From contig JAAYFZ010000450.1 in NCBI GenBank assembly GCA_012727965.1, positions 1-6,312 of the forward strand: a stretch of DNA of 6,312 nt, written 5' to 3'. Below are positions 1 to 6,054 of the stretch, one piece after another (the first letter of the stretch is position 1; every line of letters starts with the position of its first letter). The notes beneath the pieces were generated by a model that was given only the letters and a program-made list of their open reading frames with translations, was not told the origin of the DNA and did not search any database. The DNA comes from Clostridiaceae bacterium. GTDB taxonomy: Bacteria; Bacillota; Clostridia; Saccharofermentanales; UBA5734. The translations under genes were made by a program, and so were the position numbers.

Positions 1-842
1 CAAATATAATCTCGGCCACCAATTATCTCCGCAGCATAGTTAATTCCCTCTTCCTGTTCGATCTGATCAGCAATATCCGTCTTATCTACAATCTCAAGCT
101 GCTTCATAATTACATCCTTAGCGAAGAAAACACTATCAAGCGACAGGTAATCAGGGGTTTCGATCGTACACATAAACTTGTCATCAGGAACGAAAACCTC
201 ATCGTTCATTTCAAACTTGTGCATATGATTTCCAATGGGAAAAGTCGCACCATAAACAGTATCGCCAGTTTCTATAACGGCAAAAGTCTCATCCCAGGCA
301 CTGATATCGAAATCCGATTTAGCCTCCAGCAGATAAATATTAAATATTGAGTCATCAGAGACACGAACAAGCCAAACCTCACGATCCGCTCTGTAAATAT
401 CATAGCGTTCCGAGTTCTTACCTTGCTTAACATACGAAGCCTGCCTGCTGATATTATCATAAGACGATAAGCGCAGATCAGAAGCTATGCTAGAATACTC
501 AGTTTTATCCTCTATATCCTGAACAGTCAGCTTCTGAGGGCCATCACTAAACTTGTAGTAATCGATTCGCTTATTAGCCGTGCCAACTATTCTAAGTTCA
601 TTTTCATCAAACCAATAAACAAAATGGCTCATTGATTCTTTTGTCGGCATAAAGGATAAAAACGGCATCATATAAAGTGACTCTGAAAACTGATACACAA
701 CCTCAGTCTGATTCTCACCTTCAGAAGGCTCACTATAAGCAGTCTTATTCTGCTGCATACTGCTCAAAAGCAGCACAATCACAAGCGCCGCTGCCACCAA
801 AACAGTTGCTGAGATATAAATAATTGTGTTTTTCTTAATCAT
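1..842 (-). CDS. Membrane-anchored extracytoplasmic protein of unknown function, C-terminus cut off by window edge
   Basis: I do not recognise this protein. Reading the minus strand from ATG at 842 gives 280 uninterrupted codons to the window edge, so its C-terminus is missing here. The start is supported by an AGGAG Shine-Dalgarno site (852-848) five bases upstream. The N-terminus is MIKKNTIIY followed by a hydrophobic helix at about residues 7-26 (rich in I, V, A, L), with two lysines before it. That is a typical N-in signal anchor or uncleaved signal peptide. No lipobox cysteine follows, so it is probably not a lipoprotein. A polar linker (about residues 29-50, rich in Q, N, E, S) leads into a mixed alpha/beta region with many aromatic and acidic residues and a single cysteine, which fits a domain outside the membrane. 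No catalytic motif is visible. It is transcribed divergently from the ATPase gene at 1040. Confidence is high that it is coding and low on role. Confidence 0.85.
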   Translation of the reverse strand, partial: MIKKNTIIYISATVLVAAALVIVLLLSSMQQNKTAYSEPSEGENQTEVVYQFSESLYMMPFLSFMPTKESMSHFVYWFDENELRIVGTANKRIDYYKFSDGPQKLTVQDIEDKTEYSSIASDLRLSSYDNISRQASYVKQGKNSERYDIYRADREVWLVRVSDDSIFNIYLLEAKSDFDISAWDETFAVIETGDTVYGATFPIGNHMHKFEMNDEVFVPDDKFMCTIETPDYLSLDSVFFAKDVIMKQLEIVDKTDIADQIEQEEGINYAAEIIGGRDYI

Positions 843-892
843 GTCATCTCCTATATTGCTGACTTATGCAACGGCCATTTGTTTACAAAACA

Positions 893-921
893 ATTATATC
901 GCAAGCTTAGGTTTGTGGCAT
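893..921 (-). promoter_or_regulatory. Putative sigma-A promoter for the membrane-anchored protein gene
   Basis: On the minus strand a perfect TATAAT (898-893) is preceded, 17 bases upstream, by ATGCCA (921-916), which matches 4 of 6 positions of the -35 consensus. Transcription would start near 886 and give a leader of about 44 bases carrying the AGGAG ribosome binding site. The -10 box is convincing; the -35 box is weak. Confidence 0.5.
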
Positions 922-966
922 GGCTCTATTTTATAATCTTAATACTATTAAAAAACGAAAAGTTTT

Positions 967-1019
967 TAGAGTATAGTCGAATAAGTGTTGAAATTAACTT
1001 TTTTTATAGTTATACTCTA
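967..1019. repeat. 9-bp perfect inverted repeat around the ATPase promoter, possible operator
   Basis: TAGAGTATA at 967-975 is the exact reverse complement of TATACTCTA at 1011-1019. The arms are separated by 35 bases and lie about four helical turns apart centre to centre. The right arm contains the putative -10 box (1011-1016) of the plus-strand ATPase gene, and the left arm lies upstream of its -35 box. This geometry would suit a dimeric repressor or autoregulation, but AT-rich DNA produces such repeats by chance, and no regulator gene is adjacent. Confidence 0.35.
988..1016 (+). promoter_or_regulatory. Putative sigma-A promoter of the DUF4143-type ATPase gene
   Basis: TTGAAA (988-993) and TATACT (1011-1016) are separated by exactly 17 bases, each matching 5 of 6 consensus positions. 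The spacer is AT-rich. Transcription should start near 1022-1024, leaving a leader of only about 17 bases with room for one Shine-Dalgarno site. This supports translation from GTG 1040 rather than from GTG 1025, which lies almost at the transcript start. Confidence 0.65.
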
Positions 1020-1026
1020 TTTGCGT

Positions 1027-1032
1027 GGAGGG
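1027..1032 (+). promoter_or_regulatory. Ribosome binding site that sets the ATPase start at GTG 1040
   Basis: GGAGGG lies seven bases upstream of GTG 1040. The longer reading from GTG 1025 would place this site inside the coding sequence and leave that start without a Shine-Dalgarno site. The shorter start gives the N-terminus MKNRNHYLDQL, a normal opening for this ATPase family. Confidence 0.7.
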
Positions 1033-1039
1033 CGATGTT

Positions 1040-2242
1040 GTGAAAAATAGAAATCATTATCTTGATCAACTCATTCAGTTTAGGGATAAAAAATTGATTA
1101 AAGTAGTCACAGGTATAAGACGTTCAGGCAAATCGACCTTACTTTCACTTTTCGAAAATCATTTGATTACGAGCGGTGTTGACAGAAACCATATTATCCG
1201 GATGAATTTCGAATCATTTGAATTCGATGAAATTACCACTTACAAGGAGCTCCAAGCATATATTAGCAAGCGTATTCTTGACCCAAATAAAAAACATTAC
1301 ATTATTCTTGATGAAGTCCAGCAGGTATCTTTATGGGAAAGAGCTATTAATTCTTTCCTTGTGGATGCCAATGTCGATATCTATATAACCGGGTCAAATG
1401 CGTATCTTTTATCTTCAGAGCTTTCCACATTATTGTCGGGCCGGTATATTGAGATTAAAATGCTGCCTTTATCTTATAAAGAGTATTTAGATTTCTTAGA
1501 ATCAGACAAAGAGATGAGTCCCCATGATAAATTTAATCAATATCTTCGATACGGGGGACTTCCCACTATCATAGAACTATTAGACACTCCAGATACCATC
1601 GGTCCTTTTCTGGAGGGGATCTACAATACTGTTCTTATGAAGGATGTTATTGAAAGAAATGGAGTTAGGGATGCCGCCCTTCTTGAAAGCATTTTAAAAT
1701 ATATCGCAGCCAATATTGGCTGCATCGTCTCAACTAAAAAAATAAGCGACTATCTAACCAGTAGCGGTAGGAAAACTACTAGCGATACGATTGATAATTA
1801 TCTTAAAATGCTCGAAAATGCATTTATCATCTACAAGGCAAACCGCTATGACTTAAAAGGAAAGATGTTTCTGAAAACCCTTGAAAAGTATTATTTCGTG
1901 GATATGGGTATCCGTAATAGACTGACCGGCCTACGTGACACAGATTATGGTCATGTTTTAGAAAATATCGTTTATTTGGAACTGTTGAGACGCGGCTATG
2001 AGGTTACCATTGGTAAAATAGGTTCGTTAGAAGTTGATTTCGTAGCCTCGAAAACGGACGAAAAATGCTACTATCAAGTTTCAGCTACTATCATGGATGA
2101 GAAAACGAGAGAGCGAGAGCTAAGACCTTTAGAATCCATTTCTGATAACTACCCAAAATATATATTGACCATGGATCAAACTGTCTTCAACGACTACTCC
2201 GGGATCAGGGTCAAGAATATCATTGACTTCTTGCTTGATTAA
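1040..2242 (+). CDS. AAA-type P-loop ATPase with DUF4143 C-terminal domain (COG1373-like)
   Basis: This is a 400-residue protein from GTG 1040, a normal length for the family. The N-terminal domain has a Walker A loop, GIRRSGKST (residues 25-33), a Walker B strand, IILDE (88-92), and a sensor-like TGSNA (117-121). The family-typical stretch SGRYIEIKMLPLSYKEY (133-149) follows. The middle is helical, with a likely winged-helix segment (about 215-270). The C-terminal DUF4143 region holds LEN (E308), EVDF (D333) and YYQVS (Q346). This looks like a PD-(D/E)XK fold in which QVS replaces ExK, so nuclease activity is doubtful. Such ATPases are common and often variable in Bacillota, bacteroidetes and archaea, and their cellular role is not established. 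It is cytoplasmic, with no signal peptide or membrane segment. It is monocistronic: divergent from the gene on its left and convergent with the DUF1848 gene on its right. Family assignment is firm; function is unknown. Confidence 0.93.
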   Translation: MKNRNHYLDQLIQFRDKKLIKVVTGIRRSGKSTLLSLFENHLITSGVDRNHIIRMNFESFEFDEITTYKELQAYISKRILDPNKKHYIILDEVQQVSLWERAINSFLVDANVDIYITGSNAYLLSSELSTLLSGRYIEIKMLPLSYKEYLDFLESDKEMSPHDKFNQYLRYGGLPTIIELLDTPDTIGPFLEGIYNTVLMKDVIERNGVRDAALLESILKYIAANIGCIVSTKKISDYLTSSGRKTTSDTIDNYLKMLENAFIIYKANRYDLKGKMFLKTLEKYYFVDMGIRNRLTGLRDTDYGHVLENIVYLELLRRGYEVTIGKIGSLEVDFVASKTDEKCYYQVSATIMDEKTRERELRPLESISDNYPKYILTMDQTVFNDYSGIRVKNIIDFLLD

Positions 2243-2275
2243 TTGATGCCCCTGTTATATCCGTTTATGCATCAA
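2243..2275. repeat. 7-bp inverted repeat just after the ATPase stop codon
   Basis: TTGATGC (2243-2249) directly after the TAA stop is matched by GCATCAA (2269-2275), with 19 bases between. No T-run follows the right arm, so alone it is not a factor-independent terminator. Its right arm overlaps the base of the terminator-like hairpin at 2274-2297, so the two folds would compete. Confidence 0.3.
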
Positions 2276-2297
2276 GTGTCAGGATAATGACCTTTTT
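2274..2297 (+). terminator. Weak factor-independent terminator candidate for the DUF4143-type ATPase gene
   Basis: AAG (2274-2276), a bulged T, then GTCA (2278-2281) can pair with TGAC (2288-2291) and CTT (2292-2294) around a GGATAA loop, and the run of five T begins within the right arm. The stem is short and bulged, so it would be weak. It lies in the 74-base gap between two convergent stop codons, where a terminator is expected. Confidence 0.35.
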
Positions 2298-2316
2298 AGT
2301 AAAATTCGATTAACCC

Positions 2317-3258
2317 CTAATCCAACCTCGTCTGACGATCAGTAACTCCCTGCACAATCATCTCTCGGTCTTTTACTACCGCATCTGGCGACAACTCTCC
2401 TACCAATAGCAGCGAGTCCGGATCATGAGCGGCGAAGTTACGCCTGGTCCTGTCCTCACTGAAATTCGCATAGCAGTATGCGCAGCCATGGACGCAGGTG
2501 TTGTATATGCCAATATCTATGCTGGCAATACAGCCACATTCAGACCGCTGATTTTTATCCTTCTTCACACTGGCAAAAGTCTTACCCGTGATTTTTTCAA
2601 TCAGATTTCTATCTATGCAGCTGGCATGACCGATGCCATAATCAGCTAGATCAATCGCCTCTGAACAGGTCATAACCGACAAGCCATGCTCACCTGCAAT
2701 CGCGCCGAAGGCTTTTGCCAGAACCAGTATTTGTTTATCAGTCATCGGCTGGATAGCTGCCTGTTTCATTGATTTTGAGTTTTTGGGATAGTGGTCAACA
2801 AAACTAATCGTGCATTGTTTCGTCGAGCGAGATAGCAGATCCGCAAGATATGCGAACCTCTCAATATGCCACTCAATCGTATAGGTATCATTTACAAAGA
2901 TAGGATCATAGCGCCAGATCACACGCCCGGGACCGATGGCAGCACTGAGCCTGATAAACGTATCAATACGCCGCTCAATTGCTGGCAGACCAGGCTCGAT
3001 ATCGTGACCATAGGCATTTAGCGTATATTGGAAATAGTATTTGTAATCATTAAGCTCCGGCAGGCGCGTAAGCATCGGTTCGGGATTTTTCGACCAGAAG
3101 ACAATGCACTCAGCCACTTCTGGATCAAGCCGAACGCGGCCAACCTGATGAGGATTCATCGGATTAGGTACCAGCACATGGCCTTCATTAAGGCGGTTCA
3201 TAAACCACTCGCTATAGAAGGCTGAAATATCTGTTCTACGGCTCGCGCTGATTATCAT
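2317..3258 (-). CDS. DUF1848 family protein with C-terminal radical-SAM-like cysteine motif
   Basis: The protein has 313 residues, full length for the family, starting at ATG 3258 with AAAGGTG (3272-3266) seven bases upstream. The N-terminus, MIISASRRTDISAFYSEWFMNR, followed by NPMNPHQVGRV (residues 32-42) and FWSKNP (54-59), is the hallmark of DUF1848. A conserved-looking RYDPI occurs at 116-120. Near the C-terminus are CGC (C241, C243) and a C-x3-C-x2-C motif (C255, C259, C262, in CVHGCAYCYAN). That is the spacing radical SAM enzymes use to hold a 4Fe-4S cluster; in those enzymes it normally sits near the N-terminus. The family's substrate is not known to me. An oxygen-sensitive Fe-S enzyme in the cytoplasm is inferred. 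It starts 22 bases after the DUF234-type ATPase gene, on the same strand, with no obvious promoter between, so cotranscription is likely. Family is firm; biochemical role is unassigned. Confidence 0.93.
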   Translation of the reverse strand: MIISASRRTDISAFYSEWFMNRLNEGHVLVPNPMNPHQVGRVRLDPEVAECIVFWSKNPEPMLTRLPELNDYKYYFQYTLNAYGHDIEPGLPAIERRIDTFIRLSAAIGPGRVIWRYDPIFVNDTYTIEWHIERFAYLADLLSRSTKQCTISFVDHYPKNSKSMKQAAIQPMTDKQILVLAKAFGAIAGEHGLSVMTCSEAIDLADYGIGHASCIDRNLIEKITGKTFASVKKDKNQRSECGCIASIDIGIYNTCVHGCAYCYANFSEDRTRRNFAAHDPDSLLLVGELSPDAVVKDREMIVQGVTDRQTRLD

Positions 3259-3280
3259 GGTCTAACACCTTTCCGATTAA

Positions 3281-4669
3281 TCAGTTATCTAAATCGGCCA
3301 AACTTCTCAACATTATATCGGATCTATCATTTGCATACTTAATCGCACTTTTGGTGAAGCCGGAACGGCTGAGAACAATATAATAATAATTGCTTCCCTT
3401 TAGAAGCTGACTCTTTTTCTCAAGCTGCTCAATAACACTTATATCAGCTTTTTCATTACGCCATTTTGCCTCGCCACAGCAAATTATCTTAGTGCCTATG
3501 GCAACAAGATCAATTTCTTCTTCTCGCTTTTCTATTGAGTTATTGCCCCACCAGCGACCACGCTTCACAAACAGGTCAGGCAGCTGTTCGGTAAAGTTCC
3601 ATCTATCAAAAGCATCGATAAATATTTGTTCGAAACCTTGACCCATGAAATTAGGCAGATCGTCTTGAACAATTTTTGCAAACACCTGCGGTCCTAATCC
3701 TGCATTGATAGCATTCAAATTTGGCATAACATAACGGTACCAGAAACGGAAACATCCGTCTTTGATGCGATATATTGTCTTGCGACTCTGCTCATTCTGA
3801 ATCGGCCTTTCTTTTTCAAGGATATCAAGATCAATAAGCGAATCGATATAATGATTCATCGCACCGGATGGTAAATGGGCTTTGGTTGCTATTTCATTGC
3901 TCTTAGACGAACCACTTGCAATAGCGTCTAGCAAATCATTATAGACGCGCGGCTCCCGTAGCTCCTGCTTAAGAAGATTTGATGGTTCTTCGAATAATCG
4001 ACCACTCGTAGTGAAAAATAGACTTATCAAATTATCGGCCAATGGTTGCTCCGGTGAGATGAAGCTCAAATACTCGGCAACACCTCCTGTAGCACTGTGC
4101 AAAACAGCTGCATCCTCAAGAGACATTTCCCGCAAATACTGACGGCTCTCGAACCAGTTAAAAGGCTGCAGCTTGTACTGTGCGGTTCTTCGTCCGTAAA
4201 GCGGACTCTTTGCACCAAGAACCTGTCGTTCCATAAAGCTCATAGATGAACCACATAGTATTAGATGAAGTTTGCTGCTTTTCCACTCATGATCACAAAA
4301 ACGCTGCAATACAGACGATATTTCCGGTGACGAACCGGCCAGGTATGGATACTCGTCAATAACAAATATAAGACGCTTATCACGAGCCTGGCTTGCAATG
4401 TAGCTAAATAGAGACGAATAATCACGAAATGCCGCCATACCACCCTGTCCAAAATATTGATGAACGGCCTGAGACATCGATTCGAGATTAGACTGAGCAC
4501 TTGCCTCAAGACCGGTGAAAAAGATAGCAGATTTGTTTTCAATGAATTTTCTGATCAGCCAGGTCTTGCCTATCCTACGGCGACCATAAATGACACTGAA
4601 CTCAAAATTATCACTCTGAAATTGCTGTTCAAGTTCTTGCAGCTCTCTTTCTCTGCCAATAAAGTGCAT
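3281..4669 (-). CDS. Archaeal-type P-loop ATPase with DUF234 / nuclease-fold C-terminus (COG1672-like)
   Basis: This is a 462-residue protein from ATG 4669. It opens with MHFIGRERELQELEQQF, the usual start of this family. The ATPase_2-type domain has Walker A GRRRIGKT (residues 29-36), Walker B LIFVIDE (100-106) and a CGSS sensor strand (about 139-142), followed by PLYGRRT (156-162), a conserved block in these ATPases. A winged-helix region (about 240-295) follows, with SNEIATKAHLP as its recognition part. The C-terminal DUF234-like domain holds EEIDLVA (D387) and CCGEAKW (E400, K402). That is an intact D...ExK arrangement expected of a PD-(D/E)XK nuclease fold, with a possible helper glutamate at E347. 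Nuclease activity is an inference. It is cytoplasmic, with no membrane segment. It is the first gene of a likely two-gene unit with the DUF1848 gene downstream. A longer GTG 4681 start is possible but less likely. The family is widespread and its role is unproven. Confidence 0.92.
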   Translation of the reverse strand: MHFIGRERELQELEQQFQSDNFEFSVIYGRRRIGKTWLIRKFIENKSAIFFTGLEASAQSNLESMSQAVHQYFGQGGMAAFRDYSSLFSYIASQARDKRLIFVIDEYPYLAGSSPEISSVLQRFCDHEWKSSKLHLILCGSSMSFMERQVLGAKSPLYGRRTAQYKLQPFNWFESRQYLREMSLEDAAVLHSATGGVAEYLSFISPEQPLADNLISLFFTTSGRLFEEPSNLLKQELREPRVYNDLLDAIASGSSKSNEIATKAHLPSGAMNHYIDSLIDLDILEKERPIQNEQSRKTIYRIKDGCFRFWYRYVMPNLNAINAGLGPQVFAKIVQDDLPNFMGQGFEQIFIDAFDRWNFTEQLPDLFVKRGRWWGNNSIEKREEEIDLVAIGTKIICCGEAKWRNEKADISVIEQLEKKSQLLKGSNYYYIVLSRSGFTKSAIKYANDRSDIMLRSLADLDN

Positions 4670-4677
4670 TATTCTCA

Positions 4678-4683
4678 CCACCT
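4678..4683 (-). promoter_or_regulatory. Ribosome binding site that sets the DUF234-type ATPase start at ATG 4669
   Basis: On the minus strand AGGTGG (4683-4678) lies eight bases before ATG 4669. Two in-frame GTG codons at 4681 and 4678 overlap this site and have no Shine-Dalgarno of their own. ATG also gives the family-typical N-terminus. Confidence 0.6.
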
Positions 4684-4701
4684 AAAAGTATTCTTAATGT
4701 A

Positions 4702-4730
4702 AGCATAATACTTTACTCAAGAATTAGCAA
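4702..4730 (-). promoter_or_regulatory. Putative promoter of the DUF234-type ATPase / DUF1848 pair
   Basis: On the minus strand TTGCTA (4730-4725) and TATGCT (4707-4702) are 17 bases apart, each matching 4 of 6 consensus positions. Transcription would start near 4695, giving a short leader with the AGGTGG site. The -35 box forms the end of an 11-bp inverted repeat (4725-4761), so a protein or hairpin at that repeat could affect initiation. Moderate to low confidence, since the boxes are imperfect. Confidence 0.4.
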
Positions 4731-4761
4731 GAACATAGTCTTGCAAATCGTGTTCTTGCTA
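4725..4761. repeat. 11-bp perfect inverted repeat between the ACT gene stop and the ATPase promoter
   Basis: TAGCAAGAACA (4725-4735) and TGTTCTTGCTA (4751-4761) are exact reverse complements with a 15-base loop. Two more A-T pairs form outside one mismatch (4722-4723 with 4763-4764). On the minus strand the structure starts at the TAG stop codon of the ACT gene (4761-4759), so as RNA it would be a hairpin just after that gene. No proper T-run follows, only ATTCTT, so a canonical terminator is doubtful. A third copy, CAAGAA, lies at 4718-4723, ten bases before the one at 4728-4733, and GTCTTG sits in the loop (4738-4743). This looks like an array of CAAGAA-type half sites. Confidence 0.65.
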
Positions 4762-5154
4762 GTTGATTACACCAATATGAAAATTCCACTCCCCCACCTC
4801 ATACCCCGCGCCAACCAAAACCTCAAGCGCACGGTTGAAGTTCTCGTCTTTTGTCAGGATATAATCTGTGTTGAATGTGGATATGGCGAAGATACCGATT
4901 TGGTTGTCGGCGAGAAGCGCTGATATTTTCGACAGTATGCCAATAAGAGAAAAATCAAGCTGCCCTTGTATTCTGAAGGCACGCCAGGTTACATCGGTTT
5001 CAGATGTGTTTTCTGGAATCTTGTCTATGCTGCAAACGAGAGATATCTCTTCGTCTGTTTTGCCGATGAAGAGATATTCATCAGTATAATCAATTTGTGA
5101 TAGATCGGACAGCTTGCAGACGGCAAGCTTCTGTGGCAGTACCTCTAGCGTCAT
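4759..5154 (-). CDS. ACT domain-containing protein (COG3603-like, ACT_7/CASTOR type)
   Basis: This is a 131-residue protein, the usual length of this family. ATG 5154 is preceded by GAGAGG (5167-5162) with a seven-base spacer. The N-terminal half (about residues 1-62, with LPQKLAVCKL, EEISLVCS and WRAFRIQG) and the C-terminal half (about 63-122, with LDFSLIGILSKISALLA, IGIFAISTFNTDYIL and ALEVLVGAGYEV) match the two ACT-like repeats of COG3603. ACT domains bind small ligands, commonly amino acids, at domain interfaces. A ligand-sensing role is known for related proteins and inferred here, and the ligand cannot be read from the sequence. It is a cytoplasmic stand-alone sensor with no enzymatic domain. 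It starts 18 bases after the nitroreductase gene and is probably cotranslated with it as the second gene of an operon. Its stop codon opens the 11-bp inverted repeat at 4725-4761. Confidence 0.92.
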   Translation of the reverse strand: MTLEVLPQKLAVCKLSDLSQIDYTDEYLFIGKTDEEISLVCSIDKIPENTSETDVTWRAFRIQGQLDFSLIGILSKISALLADNQIGIFAISTFNTDYILTKDENFNRALEVLVGAGYEVGEWNFHIGVIN

Positions 5155-5172
5155 GGTCGTACCTCTCTCGAC

Positions 5173-6015
5173 TTAATCTCTTACCCAGCTGAATACATAT
5201 TCGATATTTGCCGGCCATATAATATCGGGCTTGTTATCTGTCACGAAATGACCGGCGATGTTTTTCTCTTTTACAGCCAGGTCGAAGTGACAGGCGGCGA
5301 TGCCCATGTCGATGCGCTGTATATCATAAGGGAAGCGATCGCTATAGCCTGGTTCTTTGTATTCATAGAAGTGGCAGCCGGTGTCGGTCAGCACTACTCT
5401 CCAGGGTTGTTTATTGGAGGCTGACGGAGCTAGGCGCACCATCTCAAGTGCGAACTCCAGTTCGCCGGCTTGTGCCGTGGTGAGGGCTGTATTAAAATCG
5501 TTATAGAAGAATAGCTCTTTCCAATCCTTGCGCTGATCTGCCTTGATCAACTTGCGCATCATGACTTCTTTTACATGTTTCTTGGCGGCCGGGTAGCCAT
5601 AGGGAGTTATTACCGGGAAGATTTCATCCTCACCTACATTCATGGCGCTGGCAAATCCAGCGCGGTCGAAGGTGCCGCCGAGCCAGCAGGTACCGATCCC
5701 CTGATTTGCGAGGTAAAGCATGACTGCTTCGAGCTCATAACCGACTGCTTCAAGCGCCTCCGGCTCCGACTTGATGGTCGTGCCAATATACTGCTTAGCG
5801 CCTTTTATCACGCCATATGTACCAAGCTTCTCCTGACCTTGCATAGCATTCTGGTCGAGATAGTGGAATTTCACCTGACTGGCAAAAGGATTGTCCATCG
5901 AGCTGATGAAGTCCTCGATAGCTTGTCTTGTCTCTGCGTCTATGGGCCGATCGCTGTAATTACGAACACTGTATCTTGCGTTTACGGATTCTTGTACTGG
6001 AAATTGTATATTCAT
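5173..6015 (-). CDS. Nitroreductase family protein, TM1586 (TM_nitroreductase) type
   Basis: This is a 280-residue protein from ATG 6015 with GAGGAG (6029-6024) eight bases upstream. The N-terminal RYSVRNYSDRPID (residues 14-26) is the FMN-phosphate-binding opening of nitroreductase-fold enzymes. GYELEAVMLYLANQGIGTCWLGG (92-114) matches the central helix and following loop. LAPSASNKQPWRVVL (195-209) is the second conserved FMN-site motif, seen in the C-terminal half of TM1586-type enzymes. The order suggests two nitroreductase-like half domains in a single chain rather than the usual homodimer of short chains. Members use FMN and NAD(P)H to reduce nitro or quinone compounds; the true substrate here is unknown. 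It is cytoplasmic and first in a pair with the ACT-domain gene. It is the larger of several overlapping reading frames and the only one with family motifs and a good ribosome binding site. Confidence 0.93.
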   Translation of the reverse strand: MNIQFPVQESVNARYSVRNYSDRPIDAETRQAIEDFISSMDNPFASQVKFHYLDQNAMQGQEKLGTYGVIKGAKQYIGTTIKSEPEALEAVGYELEAVMLYLANQGIGTCWLGGTFDRAGFASAMNVGEDEIFPVITPYGYPAAKKHVKEVMMRKLIKADQRKDWKELFFYNDFNTALTTAQAGELEFALEMVRLAPSASNKQPWRVVLTDTGCHFYEYKEPGYSDRFPYDIQRIDMGIAACHFDLAVKEKNIAGHFVTDNKPDIIWPANIEYVFSWVRD

Positions 6016-6048
6016 TTGATTGTCTCCTCAGTTTAATTGATGCAAACG

Positions 6049-6054
6049 ATTATA
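6049..6054 (-). promoter_or_regulatory. Putative -10 box for the nitroreductase-ACT operon
   Basis: On the minus strand a perfect TATAAT (6054-6049) lies 33 bases before the start codon, so transcription would begin around 6042 and give a leader of about 25 bases. No good -35 box is found at 16-18 bases; a nearby TTGACT is only four bases away and cannot serve. Initiation may need an activator or may be weak. The box lies at the edge of an inverted repeat (6051-6082). Confidence 0.4.

Noticed and set aside
272..460. A 62-codon minus-strand frame inside the partial membrane protein gene
   Set aside because: It overlaps, in another frame, the longer uninterrupted 280-codon reading that begins with a ribosome binding site and signal anchor.
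950..967. AAAAAC...GTTTTT hairpin upstream of the ATPase promoter as a terminator
   Set aside because: The stem is six A/T-dominated pairs, and no gene on either strand ends there; it lies between two divergent promoters.
2243..2316. A bidirectional terminator shared by the two convergent genes
   Set aside because: Only the plus-strand reading places a T-run after the hairpin. On the minus strand the stem is followed by mixed sequence, so a shared terminator is not supported.
2425..3225. Plus-strand frames of 74 and 65 codons opposite the DUF1848 gene
   Set aside because: They are antisense shadows of a full-length family member; the cysteine-rich C-terminus explains the sequence better.
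4261..4702. Two open frames of 93 and 81 codons, on the minus and plus strands, within the DUF234-type ATPase gene
   Set aside because: Both overlap the Walker A/B coding region of a well-supported ATPase and have no family features.
4741..5089. Plus-strand frames of 60 and 73 codons opposite the ACT-domain gene
   Set aside because: They are antisense to a complete ACT protein with its own ribosome binding site and match no known small protein.
5575..6036. A 153-codon plus-strand reading frame opposite the nitroreductase gene
   Set aside because: It is fully antisense to a gene with clear family motifs and a strong ribosome binding site, and its translation shows no recognisable domain.
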